This document shows positions 6,912 to 13,171 of a stretch of DNA of 14,052 bases, one piece after another; position 1 is the stretch's first letter; the number at the start of each line of letters is the position of its first letter. The position numbers were made by a program, and so were the translations under genes. Location of the stretch: positions 1 to 14,052 of the forward strand of contig CAZDHT010000129.1 of assembly GCA_964505325.1 (NCBI GenBank), given 5' to 3'. Origin of the DNA: CAZDHT01 sp964505325 (lineage in GTDB: Bacteria > Planctomycetota > PUPC01). The notes under the pieces were generated by a model. It was not told the DNA's origin. It worked only from the letters and a program-made list of their open reading frames with translations, and ran no database searches.

Positions 6912-7466
6912 TCAGGTAAGCGTTAGCTGCTTCTCTCTGGAAGTCTTGCCTTTCTTGACACGAAGCTGGCGCTCGAGCTCCGCGAGCGTCTGCGGGCCGC
7001 TGTCGGCAAGAAGCGACGCGAGGTCCCGGCGGGTCGCCAGACAGTGGAATGTCTTGGACGGAGAGAAATAGACGAGGACCTTCTTGCTCTGTCCCAGGAG
7101 ATTGACGGTGTTGTTGAACGTCCCCTTGCTTCGGCCGTCCCACATCACGAATCCGCAGGTGGCCTCTTCTGCCATCCTGTCGTCTTTCAATGCGTAGTAC
7201 CGGAAGCCCCGCCGCACGCCTGCCTCGGGTGTCACATGCCGGGTCGGCCAGTGTCCGACGTTGTTCCGACACACAGGCCCCGTGCAGAAGACGATCACCT
7301 TGTCGTACTGTCTCCGGGAAAGATACTCCTGCATGGCCGCGTCTGCCCCGTCAGCATCCCCGACCAGAACGGTGAAGCCCTTGGCGATGATGGCGTCGGC
7401 CCGTTCTCGGACCGCGCGGTTCAGCTTCGCAAGTCGCCGAGAGCCGCTGAAGAAGACCTTCGTCAT
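6912..7466 (-). CDS. SLOG-superfamily (Rossmann-like) protein
   Basis: 184 aa. The N-terminus MTKVFFSGSRRL (GSR motif, residues 8-10) and then GFTVLVGDADGADAAMQEYL (30-49) are the nucleotide- or ligand-binding strand-loop elements of SLOG/YspA-like proteins. Further conserved-looking parts are KVIVFCTGPVCRNNVGHW (56-73), CGFVMWDGRSKGTFNN (104-119) and KVLVYFSPSKTF (129-140). The last ~35 residues form a basic tail. SLOG proteins are generally predicted to bind or process nucleotide-derived ligands; no activity can be stated here. Its ATG overlaps the stop of the upstream phosphoribosyltransferase (ATGA, 7463-7466), implying translational coupling and shared function. The pair sits between porD and porA. 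Block 7141-7200 has 32 G+C of 60, against 40 of 60 at 5401-5460 in porB, suggesting a different origin. Confidence 0.75.
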   Translation of the reverse strand: MTKVFFSGSRRLAKLNRAVRERADAIIAKGFTVLVGDADGADAAMQEYLSRRQYDKVIVFCTGPVCRNNVGHWPTRHVTPEAGVRRGFRYYALKDDRMAEEATCGFVMWDGRSKGTFNNTVNLLGQSKKVLVYFSPSKTFHCLATRRDLASLLADSGPQTLAELERQLRVKKGKTSREKQLTLT

Positions 7467-8056
7467 CGCAGGCGCCTCGTCTTGGTCAGCGTGATCACGT
7501 ACACTTGCGCTGCCTTCCCGCTCCCATACAGCGCACCCGTCACGGCCCCAAGGGTAGCGCCGGACCGAACGAGATCGTCAAACAGAAGCACACTCCGACC
7601 TGCGAGTTCAGACTCGCTGGCGCGAAACGCGTTCTCGAGCGCCTTCGAGCGGGCGCTGCGGTCGAACAGGTTCTTCAATTCGGGCGTCTGCTTAACCTTA
7701 ACGACGCAGTCACAGCATACCGGGATCTGCAGACGCTCCGCGATCCCCTCGGCCACGGCCAATGAAGGCAGTACGGCCCTTTCCATCTTCGAAGGGGGGA
7801 CGGGTACCACAAGGCCGACAGGAAGTTCACGGGAACGGATGAAATCCGCGGCGGTGTCGACAATCAACTTCAGCACAGTTGTGTCGCCCTTGAACTTCAG
7901 CCGATACAACAGGTCTCCCATCTCGCTCCGTCGTGTCTCGAACTGCGGATGCCCGAACTCGTCTTCCCCGAGATAATCGCTGCTGACCGTGTGGTCGTCG
8001 AGAGCGAAGCCCTTGACCCAAGGCCCCGCGATCTCTTTGGGGTGTATCTCGATCAC
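7463..8056 (-). CDS. Phosphoribosyltransferase (ComF-like, PRTase type I)
   Basis: 197 aa, with a GTG start at 8056 preceded by GGAG with a 10-nt spacer. The PRPP-binding loop is clear: VLLFDDLVRSGATL (residues 156-169), with the two acidic residues and the S-G-A-T turn typical of type I PRTases. VVPVPPSK (83-90) is the strand-loop that contacts pyrophosphate in ComF-type proteins. KQTPELKNLFDRSARSKALENAF (122-144) matches the flexible hood segment of ComF. The ComF N-terminal zinc finger is absent; instead the protein starts KGFALDDHTVSSDYLG, then RRSEMGDLLYRLKFKGD. The likely chemistry is transfer to or from PRPP, or PRPP sensing; the base partner is unknown. It is coupled to the SLOG-like gene and 39 nt after porD. 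An ordinary competence role is unlikely here. Confidence 0.82.
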   Translation of the reverse strand: MIEIHPKEIAGPWVKGFALDDHTVSSDYLGEDEFGHPQFETRRSEMGDLLYRLKFKGDTTVLKLIVDTAADFIRSRELPVGLVVPVPPSKMERAVLPSLAVAEGIAERLQIPVCCDCVVKVKQTPELKNLFDRSARSKALENAFRASESELAGRSVLLFDDLVRSGATLGAVTGALYGSGKAAQVYVITLTKTRRLR

Positions 8057-8095
8057 GGCTCTTCTGCTCCAGATCGTCCGTCGTGAGACACGGCG

Positions 8096-8386
8096 CTAGC
8101 CTTCGTCGAGCTTCATCTCAATCGCATGGCACTTGGGGGGGCACTCGCGGGCGCAGATCCCGCAGCCCTTGCAGTGGCCGTAGTCGAACCCGGCCATCTT
8201 GCCGTCCTTGACGATGATGGCGGAGTCCGGGCACAGGATCCAGCAGCGCAGGCAGTGGATGCAGCGCTCTTCGACGTGCACCGGGCGGTAGGTCCGCCAG
8301 GAGCCCGTGTCGTATTGCTCGCTGTTGCCGGCTTCGACGATCATCCCGCCGATGGGCATCTCTTTCCAACTGAGAAGCTTGCTCAT
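8096..8386 (-). CDS. porD: Pyruvate:ferredoxin oxidoreductase, delta subunit (2x[4Fe-4S] ferredoxin)
   Basis: 96 aa from the ATG at 8386, which overlaps the porG stop (ATGA). The frame stays open into porG, but only as a shadow. Two complete [4Fe-4S] ligand sets are visible: CIHCLRCWILCP (Cys42, 45, 48, 52) and CKGCGICARECP (Cys72, 75, 78, 82), with an extra Cys86 just after. The N-terminal MSKLLSWKEMPIGG and WRTYRPVH are typical of PorD. The subunit carries electrons from the PorB cluster to external ferredoxin. Its length is normal for the family. Confidence 0.92.
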   Translation of the reverse strand: MSKLLSWKEMPIGGMIVEAGNSEQYDTGSWRTYRPVHVEERCIHCLRCWILCPDSAIIVKDGKMAGFDYGHCKGCGICARECPPKCHAIEMKLDEG

Positions 8387-8958
8387 TCGGATTTCACCTC
8401 CTCGTACGCGCGCTCGATGGCACGGATGTTTCCCTGCACGACGCGCTCGCCGAATTTCTTGAGGAACTTTTTCTCGATGTCTTTCTTGATCGCCTCCATC
8501 GAAATGCAACCGGTGGCTTTGATGAGGGCCCCGATCATCGGCGTGTTGGGAATGGGCCGGCCGATCTCGTCGATGGAGATGCTCGTCGCATCCACGCACA
8601 TCACCACCCCGCCGGTCACGCCGATCTTCTTCCGAACCTCGGCCGGCGCGGCGGCGGAGTTGACCACAAAGAGGGTGTCCTCGCCGACGCCCTCCGTGAT
8701 CGCGTCCATCCCCAGCAGCGTCTCGTCGAGCACGACCACCGCATCGGGCCGCTCGATGGGGCAGTGGAGCCGGATGGCTCCGTCGCTGATCCGCGTGAAG
8801 CCGCGGATGGGGGCGCCCATTCGCTCGGGCCCGTACTCGGGAAATCCCTGACTGTGTTTGCCTTCCTCCAGTGCCACCTGTGCGACCAGTTGGGCGGCCG
8901 TCTTGGCGCCCTGCCCGCCGCGCCCGTGCCACCGTATCTCGGTCATCTCTTTTGCCAT
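8383..8958 (-). CDS. porG: Pyruvate:ferredoxin oxidoreductase, gamma subunit
   Basis: 191 aa from the ATG at 8958, preceded by GGAG with a 10-nt spacer; a second ATG (MTEIRW) lies four codons in and is a possible alternative. The signature IRWHGRGGQGAKTAAQLVA (residues 8-26) is diagnostic of the gamma subunit, which contributes to CoA binding in PFOR. SQGFPEYGPERMGAPIRGF (36-54) is the second hallmark. Length is normal. It starts 31 nt after the kinase stop codon and overlaps porD by 4 nt, so porG and porD are translationally coupled. porA and porB come only after the two-gene PRTase/SLOG interruption. Confidence 0.92.
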   Translation of the reverse strand: MAKEMTEIRWHGRGGQGAKTAAQLVAQVALEEGKHSQGFPEYGPERMGAPIRGFTRISDGAIRLHCPIERPDAVVVLDETLLGMDAITEGVGEDTLFVVNSAAAPAEVRKKIGVTGGVVMCVDATSISIDEIGRPIPNTPMIGALIKATGCISMEAIKKDIEKKFLKKFGERVVQGNIRAIERAYEEVKSE

Positions 8959-8989
8959 GGCCCAATTGCTCCTACAGTTCGTCGACAGA

Positions 8990-9859
8990 TTACATGGCCG
9001 AGCCCCGCAACCCAACCAGCGCGGTGATCACCTGCCGCACCGTCATGTACCTTTGCTGGGGGACCTTTGCCAGCGCCCGCAGTGCGACGCGATCAACTTC
9101 CGAGTTCAGCGAGTGATCCATCTTCGACGGCGGCACGGGATCGGCCCGAAGGTGCAGGTTCATCAACTCCTCTCGCGTGTCGGCCGTGAACGGCCGGCGG
9201 CCGGTAAACGTCTCATAAAGCGTGACGCCGAACGCGTAGATGTCGGTCTGCACGTTGAACCTGTTGTACCGGATCAGCTCCGGCGCCAGGTAGCTGGACC
9301 GGCCGGTGCGGATTTCCGTCTGCTTCAGGCGGTCGGATTTGTGAATGGCGACGCCGAAATCGATCAGCCGCACGTTGCCGCTGCTGTCAAACATCAGGTT
9401 CTTCGGGCATACGTCTCGGTGAATTATGCCTTTTTCGTGCAAGTATGCAAGGCCGTTTGCCGCACCGATCAAGATCTCCAGCCGCCGGGCCATGATCTCC
9501 GGCGTCCGGATTCGCAGGTGCTCGGCAAAGCCGCCGCCCGGCAAGTACTCCATCACGATGTAGTACTGGCCCCTCTCCTTGCCGCAGGCGAACGTCCGGA
9601 CGACGTTGGGGTGGTTCAGCGACCGGGCCCTTTCGCCCTCCCACGGTTTGCCCAGCTTGACGGAGAGCTTCTCGGCGATTCGGTTCCCGTGCGCGGACAG
9701 CGCCTTGACCACGACCTGATTGCCGTCGGGGTCGGTGGCCCGGAAAACGGCAGACATGGGGCCTTCGGCAAGCTTTTCGACCAGCGTGCAACCGCCGATC
9801 TGCGCCGCTCCGGGACCATCCCCGTCTCGGGAGGCAAGGAACTTGTCGAGAAGTGCCAA
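8990..9859 (-). CDS. Soluble Hanks-type Ser/Thr protein kinase
   Basis: A single kinase domain of ~289 aa, with no transmembrane segment or sensor domain. Visible motifs are ATP-anchoring Lys52 (VVVKALS), catalytic HRD (147-149) with Asn154, DFG (167-169), APE as LAPEL (191-195), and the C-lobe DIYAFGVTLYETFTGRRPF. The glycine loop, LAEGPMSAVF, has Ala in place of the first Gly, and the catalytic loop reads HRDVCPKN rather than HRDxKPxN, so the usual loop Lys is shifted. The start is uncertain: the frame is open far upstream (to 10480) as a shadow of the activase gene, with no ATG. I chose the TTG at 9859 because it leaves a short leader and lies downstream of a candidate promoter. The gene is 31 nt ahead of porG, so it probably heads the por operon. 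Confidence 0.8.
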   Translation of the reverse strand: MALLDKFLASRDGDGPGAAQIGGCTLVEKLAEGPMSAVFRATDPDGNQVVVKALSAHGNRIAEKLSVKLGKPWEGERARSLNHPNVVRTFACGKERGQYYIVMEYLPGGGFAEHLRIRTPEIMARRLEILIGAANGLAYLHEKGIIHRDVCPKNLMFDSSGNVRLIDFGVAIHKSDRLKQTEIRTGRSSYLAPELIRYNRFNVQTDIYAFGVTLYETFTGRRPFTADTREELMNLHLRADPVPPSKMDHSLNSEVDRVALRALAKVPQQRYMTVRQVITALVGLRGSAM

Positions 9860-9905
9860 CCCGCTACCCAGTGAAAGACCGCTAACAACCGCAATCCCTG
9901 TCGGG

Positions 9906-9934
9906 ATTATATCCGCCCGCTCGCCAAGCCGCAA
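9906..9934 (-). promoter_or_regulatory. Candidate promoter for the kinase-por operon
   Basis: On the minus strand TTGCGG (9934-9929) and TATAAT (9911-9906) are 17 nt apart. The -10 is perfect and the -35 matches at 3 of 6. Transcription would start near 9899, about 40 nt before the proposed TTG start at 9859. Confidence 0.45.
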
Positions 9935-10018
9935 GCAGAAAGGGCGCCCGATGGCATGGGCTCGCGGGAGCGTGGGCGCACAGAGCCGATCCGTCGGCGG
10001 TCTTCGCCGGCGTCGTCT

Positions 10019-10045
10019 TCGCACCGGTAAGGTGCGAGCGCTCGC
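10019..10045. promoter_or_regulatory. Overlapping dyads upstream of the activase promoter (possible operator)
   Basis: TCGCACC (10019-10025) and GGTGCGA (10031-10037) form a perfect 7-bp inverted repeat around a 5-nt centre. GCGAGCGCTCGC (10034-10045) is a perfect 12-bp palindrome that shares its first bases. Both end 13 nt before the -35 at 10058, a normal place for a regulator site. In GC-rich DNA such dyads can arise by chance. Confidence 0.35.
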
Positions 10046-10057
10046 GACGAAGGGGGG

Positions 10058-10086
10058 TTGCGAGGCGCGGCCGTTCCGCCTATAAT
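10058..10086 (+). promoter_or_regulatory. Sigma70-like promoter of the glycyl radical cluster
   Basis: TTGCGA (10058-10063, 4 of 6) and a perfect TATAAT (10081-10086) are separated by 17 nt. Transcription would begin near 10093, leaving a ~25-nt leader with AGGAG at 10104-10108 and the ATG at 10118. Confidence 0.65.
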
Positions 10087-10103
10087 CCTGCCCCGGTGTC
10101 GGC

Positions 10104-10108
10104 AGGAG
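10104..10108 (+). promoter_or_regulatory. Ribosome binding site (AGGAG) deciding the activase start
   Basis: AGGAG lies 9 nt before the ATG at 10118. The longer in-frame start at 10058 would begin inside the -35 element, so 10118 is preferred. Confidence 0.7.
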
Positions 10109-10117
10109 TACCCACGG

Positions 10118-10858
10118 ATGACCATTCGGGTCAACGCGATCCAGCGCTTCTGCCTGCACGACGGTCCGGGCATTCGGACTGTGGTCTTCCTTCAGGGGTG
10201 CCCCCTGCGTTGCTGGTGGTGCCACAACCCCGAGACGCAGCCGTCGCGTTCGCCCGGCGCTCGGAAAATGGGGGTGGCCGAGTTGGTCGCGGAGCTGGAG
10301 CGTGACGCGCGATATTGGGAGCGGTCCGGCGGCGGCGTGACCCTGTCGGGCGGAGAGCCGCTTGCCCAACCCGACGCAACCGATGAACTGGTCCGCCGGC
10401 TCGGTGCGCACGGCCACCACACGGCGATTGACACCTCCGGACACGGCGACGCCGAAGACGTCAAACGGCTGAGCCGACACGTGAGCCTGTGGCTGTGGGA
10501 CGTCAAGACGCTCGACCCGGCCAGGTATCGGGAAGCCACGGGCGGCGACCCCGGTCTGGCACTGGCGAACCTGGCGTGGGTTCTGGGGCGGTCGGACGTT
10601 CCGGTGGTCGTCCGTGTCCCGCTGATTGCCGACTTCAATGCGTCACGTGAGGACCTGGCGGCCATCGCCGCGTGGCTGAACAATCAGCCGCGGAAGGCGG
10701 ACGTCGAACTGCTGCCGGGACACTCCCACCCGCGACGGGCGGGCGGCGCCGGCTCGCGAAGGGTCACGGTTGATGCGGCGCAGTACCACCGGGCCGTTGA
10801 CATCATGGAGGGCGCCGGGCTCCACGTTGTCGGCAAACGCACGGAAGCCGAACTGTGA
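10118..10858 (+). CDS. Glycyl radical enzyme activase (radical SAM, PflA-size)
   Basis: 246 aa. It uses S-adenosylmethionine and a [4Fe-4S] cluster to abstract hydrogen from the catalytic glycine of its partner enzyme. The opening FCLHDGPGIRTVVFLQGCPLRCWWCHNPE (residues 11-39) contains the cluster motif Cys28-X3-Cys32-X2-Cys35 and the activase-specific DGPGIR. SGGEP (77-81) is the SAM-binding motif. WDVKTLDPARYREATG is the usual mid-protein segment. No Cys-rich ferredoxin insert follows HNPE, so it is of pyruvate formate-lyase-activase size rather than the ~300-aa form with extra clusters seen in many dehydratase and lyase activases. The C-terminus (VELLPGHSHPRRAGGAG) departs from the common LLPYHxLG form. 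It overlaps the downstream glycyl radical enzyme by 4 nt (GTGA), so the two are coupled. Confidence 0.92.
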   Translation: MTIRVNAIQRFCLHDGPGIRTVVFLQGCPLRCWWCHNPETQPSRSPGARKMGVAELVAELERDARYWERSGGGVTLSGGEPLAQPDATDELVRRLGAHGHHTAIDTSGHGDAEDVKRLSRHVSLWLWDVKTLDPARYREATGGDPGLALANLAWVLGRSDVPVVVRVPLIADFNASREDLAAIAAWLNNQPRKADVELLPGHSHPRRAGGAGSRRVTVDAAQYHRAVDIMEGAGLHVVGKRTEAEL

Positions 10859-13020
10859 ACGATCTGATCCAATCGATCCGAGACACCCTCGTGAGCACGC
10901 CGGACAGCGTGTGTCTTGAGCGGGCGCGCCTGGTCACCGAAGCCTATCAGATCCACGCCGGCGCGCCAGCGCCCCTTCTCAGCGCCAAGGCTTTCGCACA
11001 CGTGCTCGCCCACATGACGCTCGACCTCGGCACGAACCCCATCTTCGCGGGCAACACGTCGAGTCGCCCGAGGGCCTGGATGCTCCTGCCCGAGTACGGC
11101 TTCCGCGTGCCGGCACAGGCGGTCGTCGAGAATCCCGCGTTCGATGGGTTCCTCGACGGCGACGCCGTACCCGATGATCTGCGGGCGTTCTGGAAGGAGC
11201 GTGCGCTCGGGGTCGCGGCGGGAATCGGCCATCTCGTTCCGGACCATGAAATACTCCTCGAGGGGGGACTTAACGGCATCATCGAGGCGGCCGAATCACT
11301 TCAGGCAAACGACAGCGATCCGGAGGCGCGGGCATTTCGGGAGGGCTGTATCGTCGCGTGCCGGGCGGTCATCCATTGGGCCGGCCGCTATGCCGAGGCC
11401 GCTCGCGGGGCTGCCGACCAGACAGACGACGGCCGCCGCAAGCGCGCCCTGCTCCGAGTGGCCGAGGCCTGCACGTGGGTCCCCGCGAATCCGGCCCGTG
11501 ACCTGTTCGAGGCGCTCCAGACCGTCGTGCTGGCGCACTTGGCGATCCATATCGAAGGCCACGGCTACTCGGTCTCGCTCGGCCGCCCGGACCAATATCT
11601 CCTCCCATACTACGAGAAAGAGGACGCACACGCCGACGTGCCCTTCTTCCTCGCAGGTTTCCTGTTGAAGCTGTCCGCGAACTCGCTGTGGGGAAGTCAT
11701 TCCAAGACCCAATGCGTCACGCTGGGCGGAGTGGATCCTGACGGCCGGGATCAGTGCAATGATCTCACACTCGCGTTCCTGGACGCCTTCGAGACGATCC
11801 GAATGCCCGACCCGCACGTGTTCGTGCGGTGGCACGAAAACATTGACGACCGCGTCAAGACCCGCGCGCTCGAGATGCTCGCCGCGGACCTGGGCATGCC
11901 GATGCTGATCGGCGACGACCAGACCGCTCGCGGCCTTGCCGAAGCCGGCGTCCGGCCCGCCGATGCCTGGAACTACTGCGTGGTGGGATGCAACGAACTG
12001 GGCGTCCCGGCGAAGCTCATCTACGACACGTTATCGATCAACGACGTCGCCCTCCTCCGCGACACCCTGCTCGGGATCCCGCAGCCCGACCGGATCGGCG
12101 ACATGGGCGAACTGATGAGGGTCCTCAGCGGGACCCTGCGTGATGCCATCCGCGCGCGGGTGAGCGGGCGCAGGAAGCACCGAGGGCGCATCGCCGAACG
12201 CCTTCCCACCCCGTTCACGTCGGCGCTGATGGACGGATGCCTTGGGCGCGGCCGGGACATGCACCGGGCACTCACGTACGATCTGCCAACCATGACGGAA
12301 CGTGGTTTCACCAACCTGGTCAATGCCCTCGCCGCCATCGAAAGGGTGGTATTCCTGGATCGCGCGGCGCCCTTGTCTCAGGTCTGCCATGCAATCGAAG
12401 ACAACTTCCAGGAGCACGCGGAGCTGAGAGCGCAACTGCTGGCGGCGCCGAAATGGGGCAATGATGACGAGCGCGCCGACAAATGGGCGCGCGCCTGGCT
12501 CAACCTGAGAGAGCAGGTGCGCAAGGACGTCGAAGCGGAGACCGGGGAGAAGCCCCATCTGTGCGCCCACGTGGTCCGAAGCTTGCATCACGTCGAAGGC
12601 CGGCGGCTGGGCGCCACGCCGGACGCGCGGCTGGACGGAGAGCCGCTCGCCGACAGCGTCGGCCCGCAGACCGGGACCGCCCTCGCCGGCCCCACCGCGG
12701 CACTCAACAGCGTCATCCAGCTCGAGCCTGCCACGTACTGGCGCGGAGGCTACAACCTCAATCTCACGTTGCCCGGGCCCATGATGGCCCGGCCGGAGCT
12801 GCGCGAGAAGATCAAAGCCATGGCGGACGCGTTCTTCGCCGACGGCGGGCAGGAGCTGCAGCTTGGCTGCCTCGACTCCGCCACCCTGAAAGACGCAAGA
12901 GCGCATCCCGAAAAGCACCGCGACCTGATCGTGCGGGTCGCCGGCTTCAACGCGCTGTTCGTCAAGCTCTCCCCCGTCGAGCAGGACGAACTGATCCGGC
13001 GGGTAGAGGCCACCGAATAG
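10855..13020 (+). CDS. Glycyl radical enzyme of unknown substrate (PFL/dehydratase-like superfamily)
   Basis: 721 aa with a GTG start, shorter than most family members (about 750-850). The glycyl radical site is clear: VRVAGFNALFVKLSPVEQDEL, with the radical Gly at residue 697; the common form is RVSGYSA. The thiyl-radical loop reads WNYCVVGCNELGVP, with catalytic Cys379 and Glu381 giving the Cys-X-Glu pattern of dehydratase/lyase members; the tandem Cys-Cys of pyruvate formate-lyase is absent. A further Cys375 precedes it. Other family landmarks are ERARLVTEAY (22-31), NPIFAGNTSSRPR, GRPDQYLLPYYEKE, TLGGVDPDGRDQCNDLT and GGYNLNLTLPGP. The substrate is not evident: no microcompartment, aldehyde dehydrogenase or transporter lies nearby. 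It must act under strictly anaerobic conditions. PFOR is transcribed divergently. Confidence 0.92.
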   Translation: MNDLIQSIRDTLVSTPDSVCLERARLVTEAYQIHAGAPAPLLSAKAFAHVLAHMTLDLGTNPIFAGNTSSRPRAWMLLPEYGFRVPAQAVVENPAFDGFLDGDAVPDDLRAFWKERALGVAAGIGHLVPDHEILLEGGLNGIIEAAESLQANDSDPEARAFREGCIVACRAVIHWAGRYAEAARGAADQTDDGRRKRALLRVAEACTWVPANPARDLFEALQTVVLAHLAIHIEGHGYSVSLGRPDQYLLPYYEKEDAHADVPFFLAGFLLKLSANSLWGSHSKTQCVTLGGVDPDGRDQCNDLTLAFLDAFETIRMPDPHVFVRWHENIDDRVKTRALEMLAADLGMPMLIGDDQTARGLAEAGVRPADAWNYCVVGCNELGVPAKLIYDTLSINDVALLRDTLLGIPQPDRIGDMGELMRVLSGTLRDAIRARVSGRRKHRGRIAERLPTPFTSALMDGCLGRGRDMHRALTYDLPTMTERGFTNLVNALAAIERVVFLDRAAPLSQVCHAIEDNFQEHAELRAQLLAAPKWGNDDERADKWARAWLNLREQVRKDVEAETGEKPHLCAHVVRSLHHVEGRRLGATPDARLDGEPLADSVGPQTGTALAGPTAALNSVIQLEPATYWRGGYNLNLTLPGPMMARPELREKIKAMADAFFADGGQELQLGCLDSATLKDARAHPEKHRDLIVRVAGFNALFVKLSPVEQDELIRRVEATE

Positions 13021-13044
13021 AATAAGGTGCCAGGCACCTTATTC
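13020..13044. repeat. GGTGCC/GGCACC palindromic repeat, copy 1
   Basis: A perfect 12-bp inverted repeat, GAATAAGGTGCC and GGCACCTTATTC, around a single central A. It starts at the last base of the glycyl radical enzyme's stop codon. It can fold into a stable hairpin and might slow or end transcription, although no T-run follows. Confidence 0.85.
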
Positions 13045-13077
13045 AGGGCTCGATATTTGGCCCCTAGCGGCCTTTCT

Positions 13078-13100
13078 ATAAGGTGCCTGGCACCTTATTC
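13078..13100. repeat. GGTGCC/GGCACC palindromic repeat, copy 2
   Basis: ATAAGGTGCC and GGCACCTTAT form a 10-bp inverted repeat around a central T, extended by TC; the right arm is partly repeated in tandem (ACCTTATTC again at 13101-13109). The central T, against A in copy 1, means the two copies lie in opposite orientation 33 nt apart, like a REP doublet. Confidence 0.85.
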
Positions 13101-13157
13101 ACCTTATTCGGGCATTCGAGACCCCAGCCGGCTGGAACGGCACCGGCGCATGGGAGC

Positions 13158-13168
13158 AAGGAGGAAGG
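13158..13168 (+). promoter_or_regulatory. Strong ribosome binding site for the 13172 gene
   Basis: AAGGAGGAAGG ends 3 nt before the ATG at 13172; its AAGGAGG part is 7 nt from the ATG, ideal spacing. It confirms the start. Confidence 0.7.
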
Positions 13169-13171
13169 CAG

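Larger units (their letters stand above)
9860..10117. other. Divergent intergenic regulatory interval
   Basis: This 258-nt interval between the kinase and the divergent activase contains no convincing gene. It holds promoter-like elements facing both ways (9906-9934 minus, 10058-10086 plus) and two dyads between them (10019-10037 and 10034-10045). The layout suits shared control of the por operon and the glycyl radical cluster. Confidence 0.55.

Noticed and set aside
5641..7071. Long plus-strand open frame of 476 codons opposite porA
   Set aside because: It is antisense to porA and part of the SLOG gene, with a Val/Asp/Leu-rich shadow composition. Its repetitive start (GPIGLIG-like) only reflects the 9-nt repeats.
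8387..8965. porD start extended upstream to 8965
   Set aside because: The extra sequence is a frame-shifted shadow of porG. The ATG at 8386 overlaps the porG stop and gives the normal PorD length.
9860..10480. N-terminal extension of the kinase to 10480
   Set aside because: It is mostly antisense to the activase gene, Arg/Pro-rich, and crosses the activase promoter. It is open only because stop codons are rare in GC-rich DNA.
10855..13020. Pyruvate formate-lyase (pflB) assignment for the glycyl radical enzyme
   Set aside because: The tandem Cys-Cys active site of PFL is absent. A Gly-Cys-Asn-Glu loop and dehydratase-like motifs are present instead.
13053..13082. Promoter for the 13172 gene using TATAAG at 13077
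   Set aside because: No acceptable -35 lies 15-19 nt upstream, and the TATAAG is part of the palindromic repeat.
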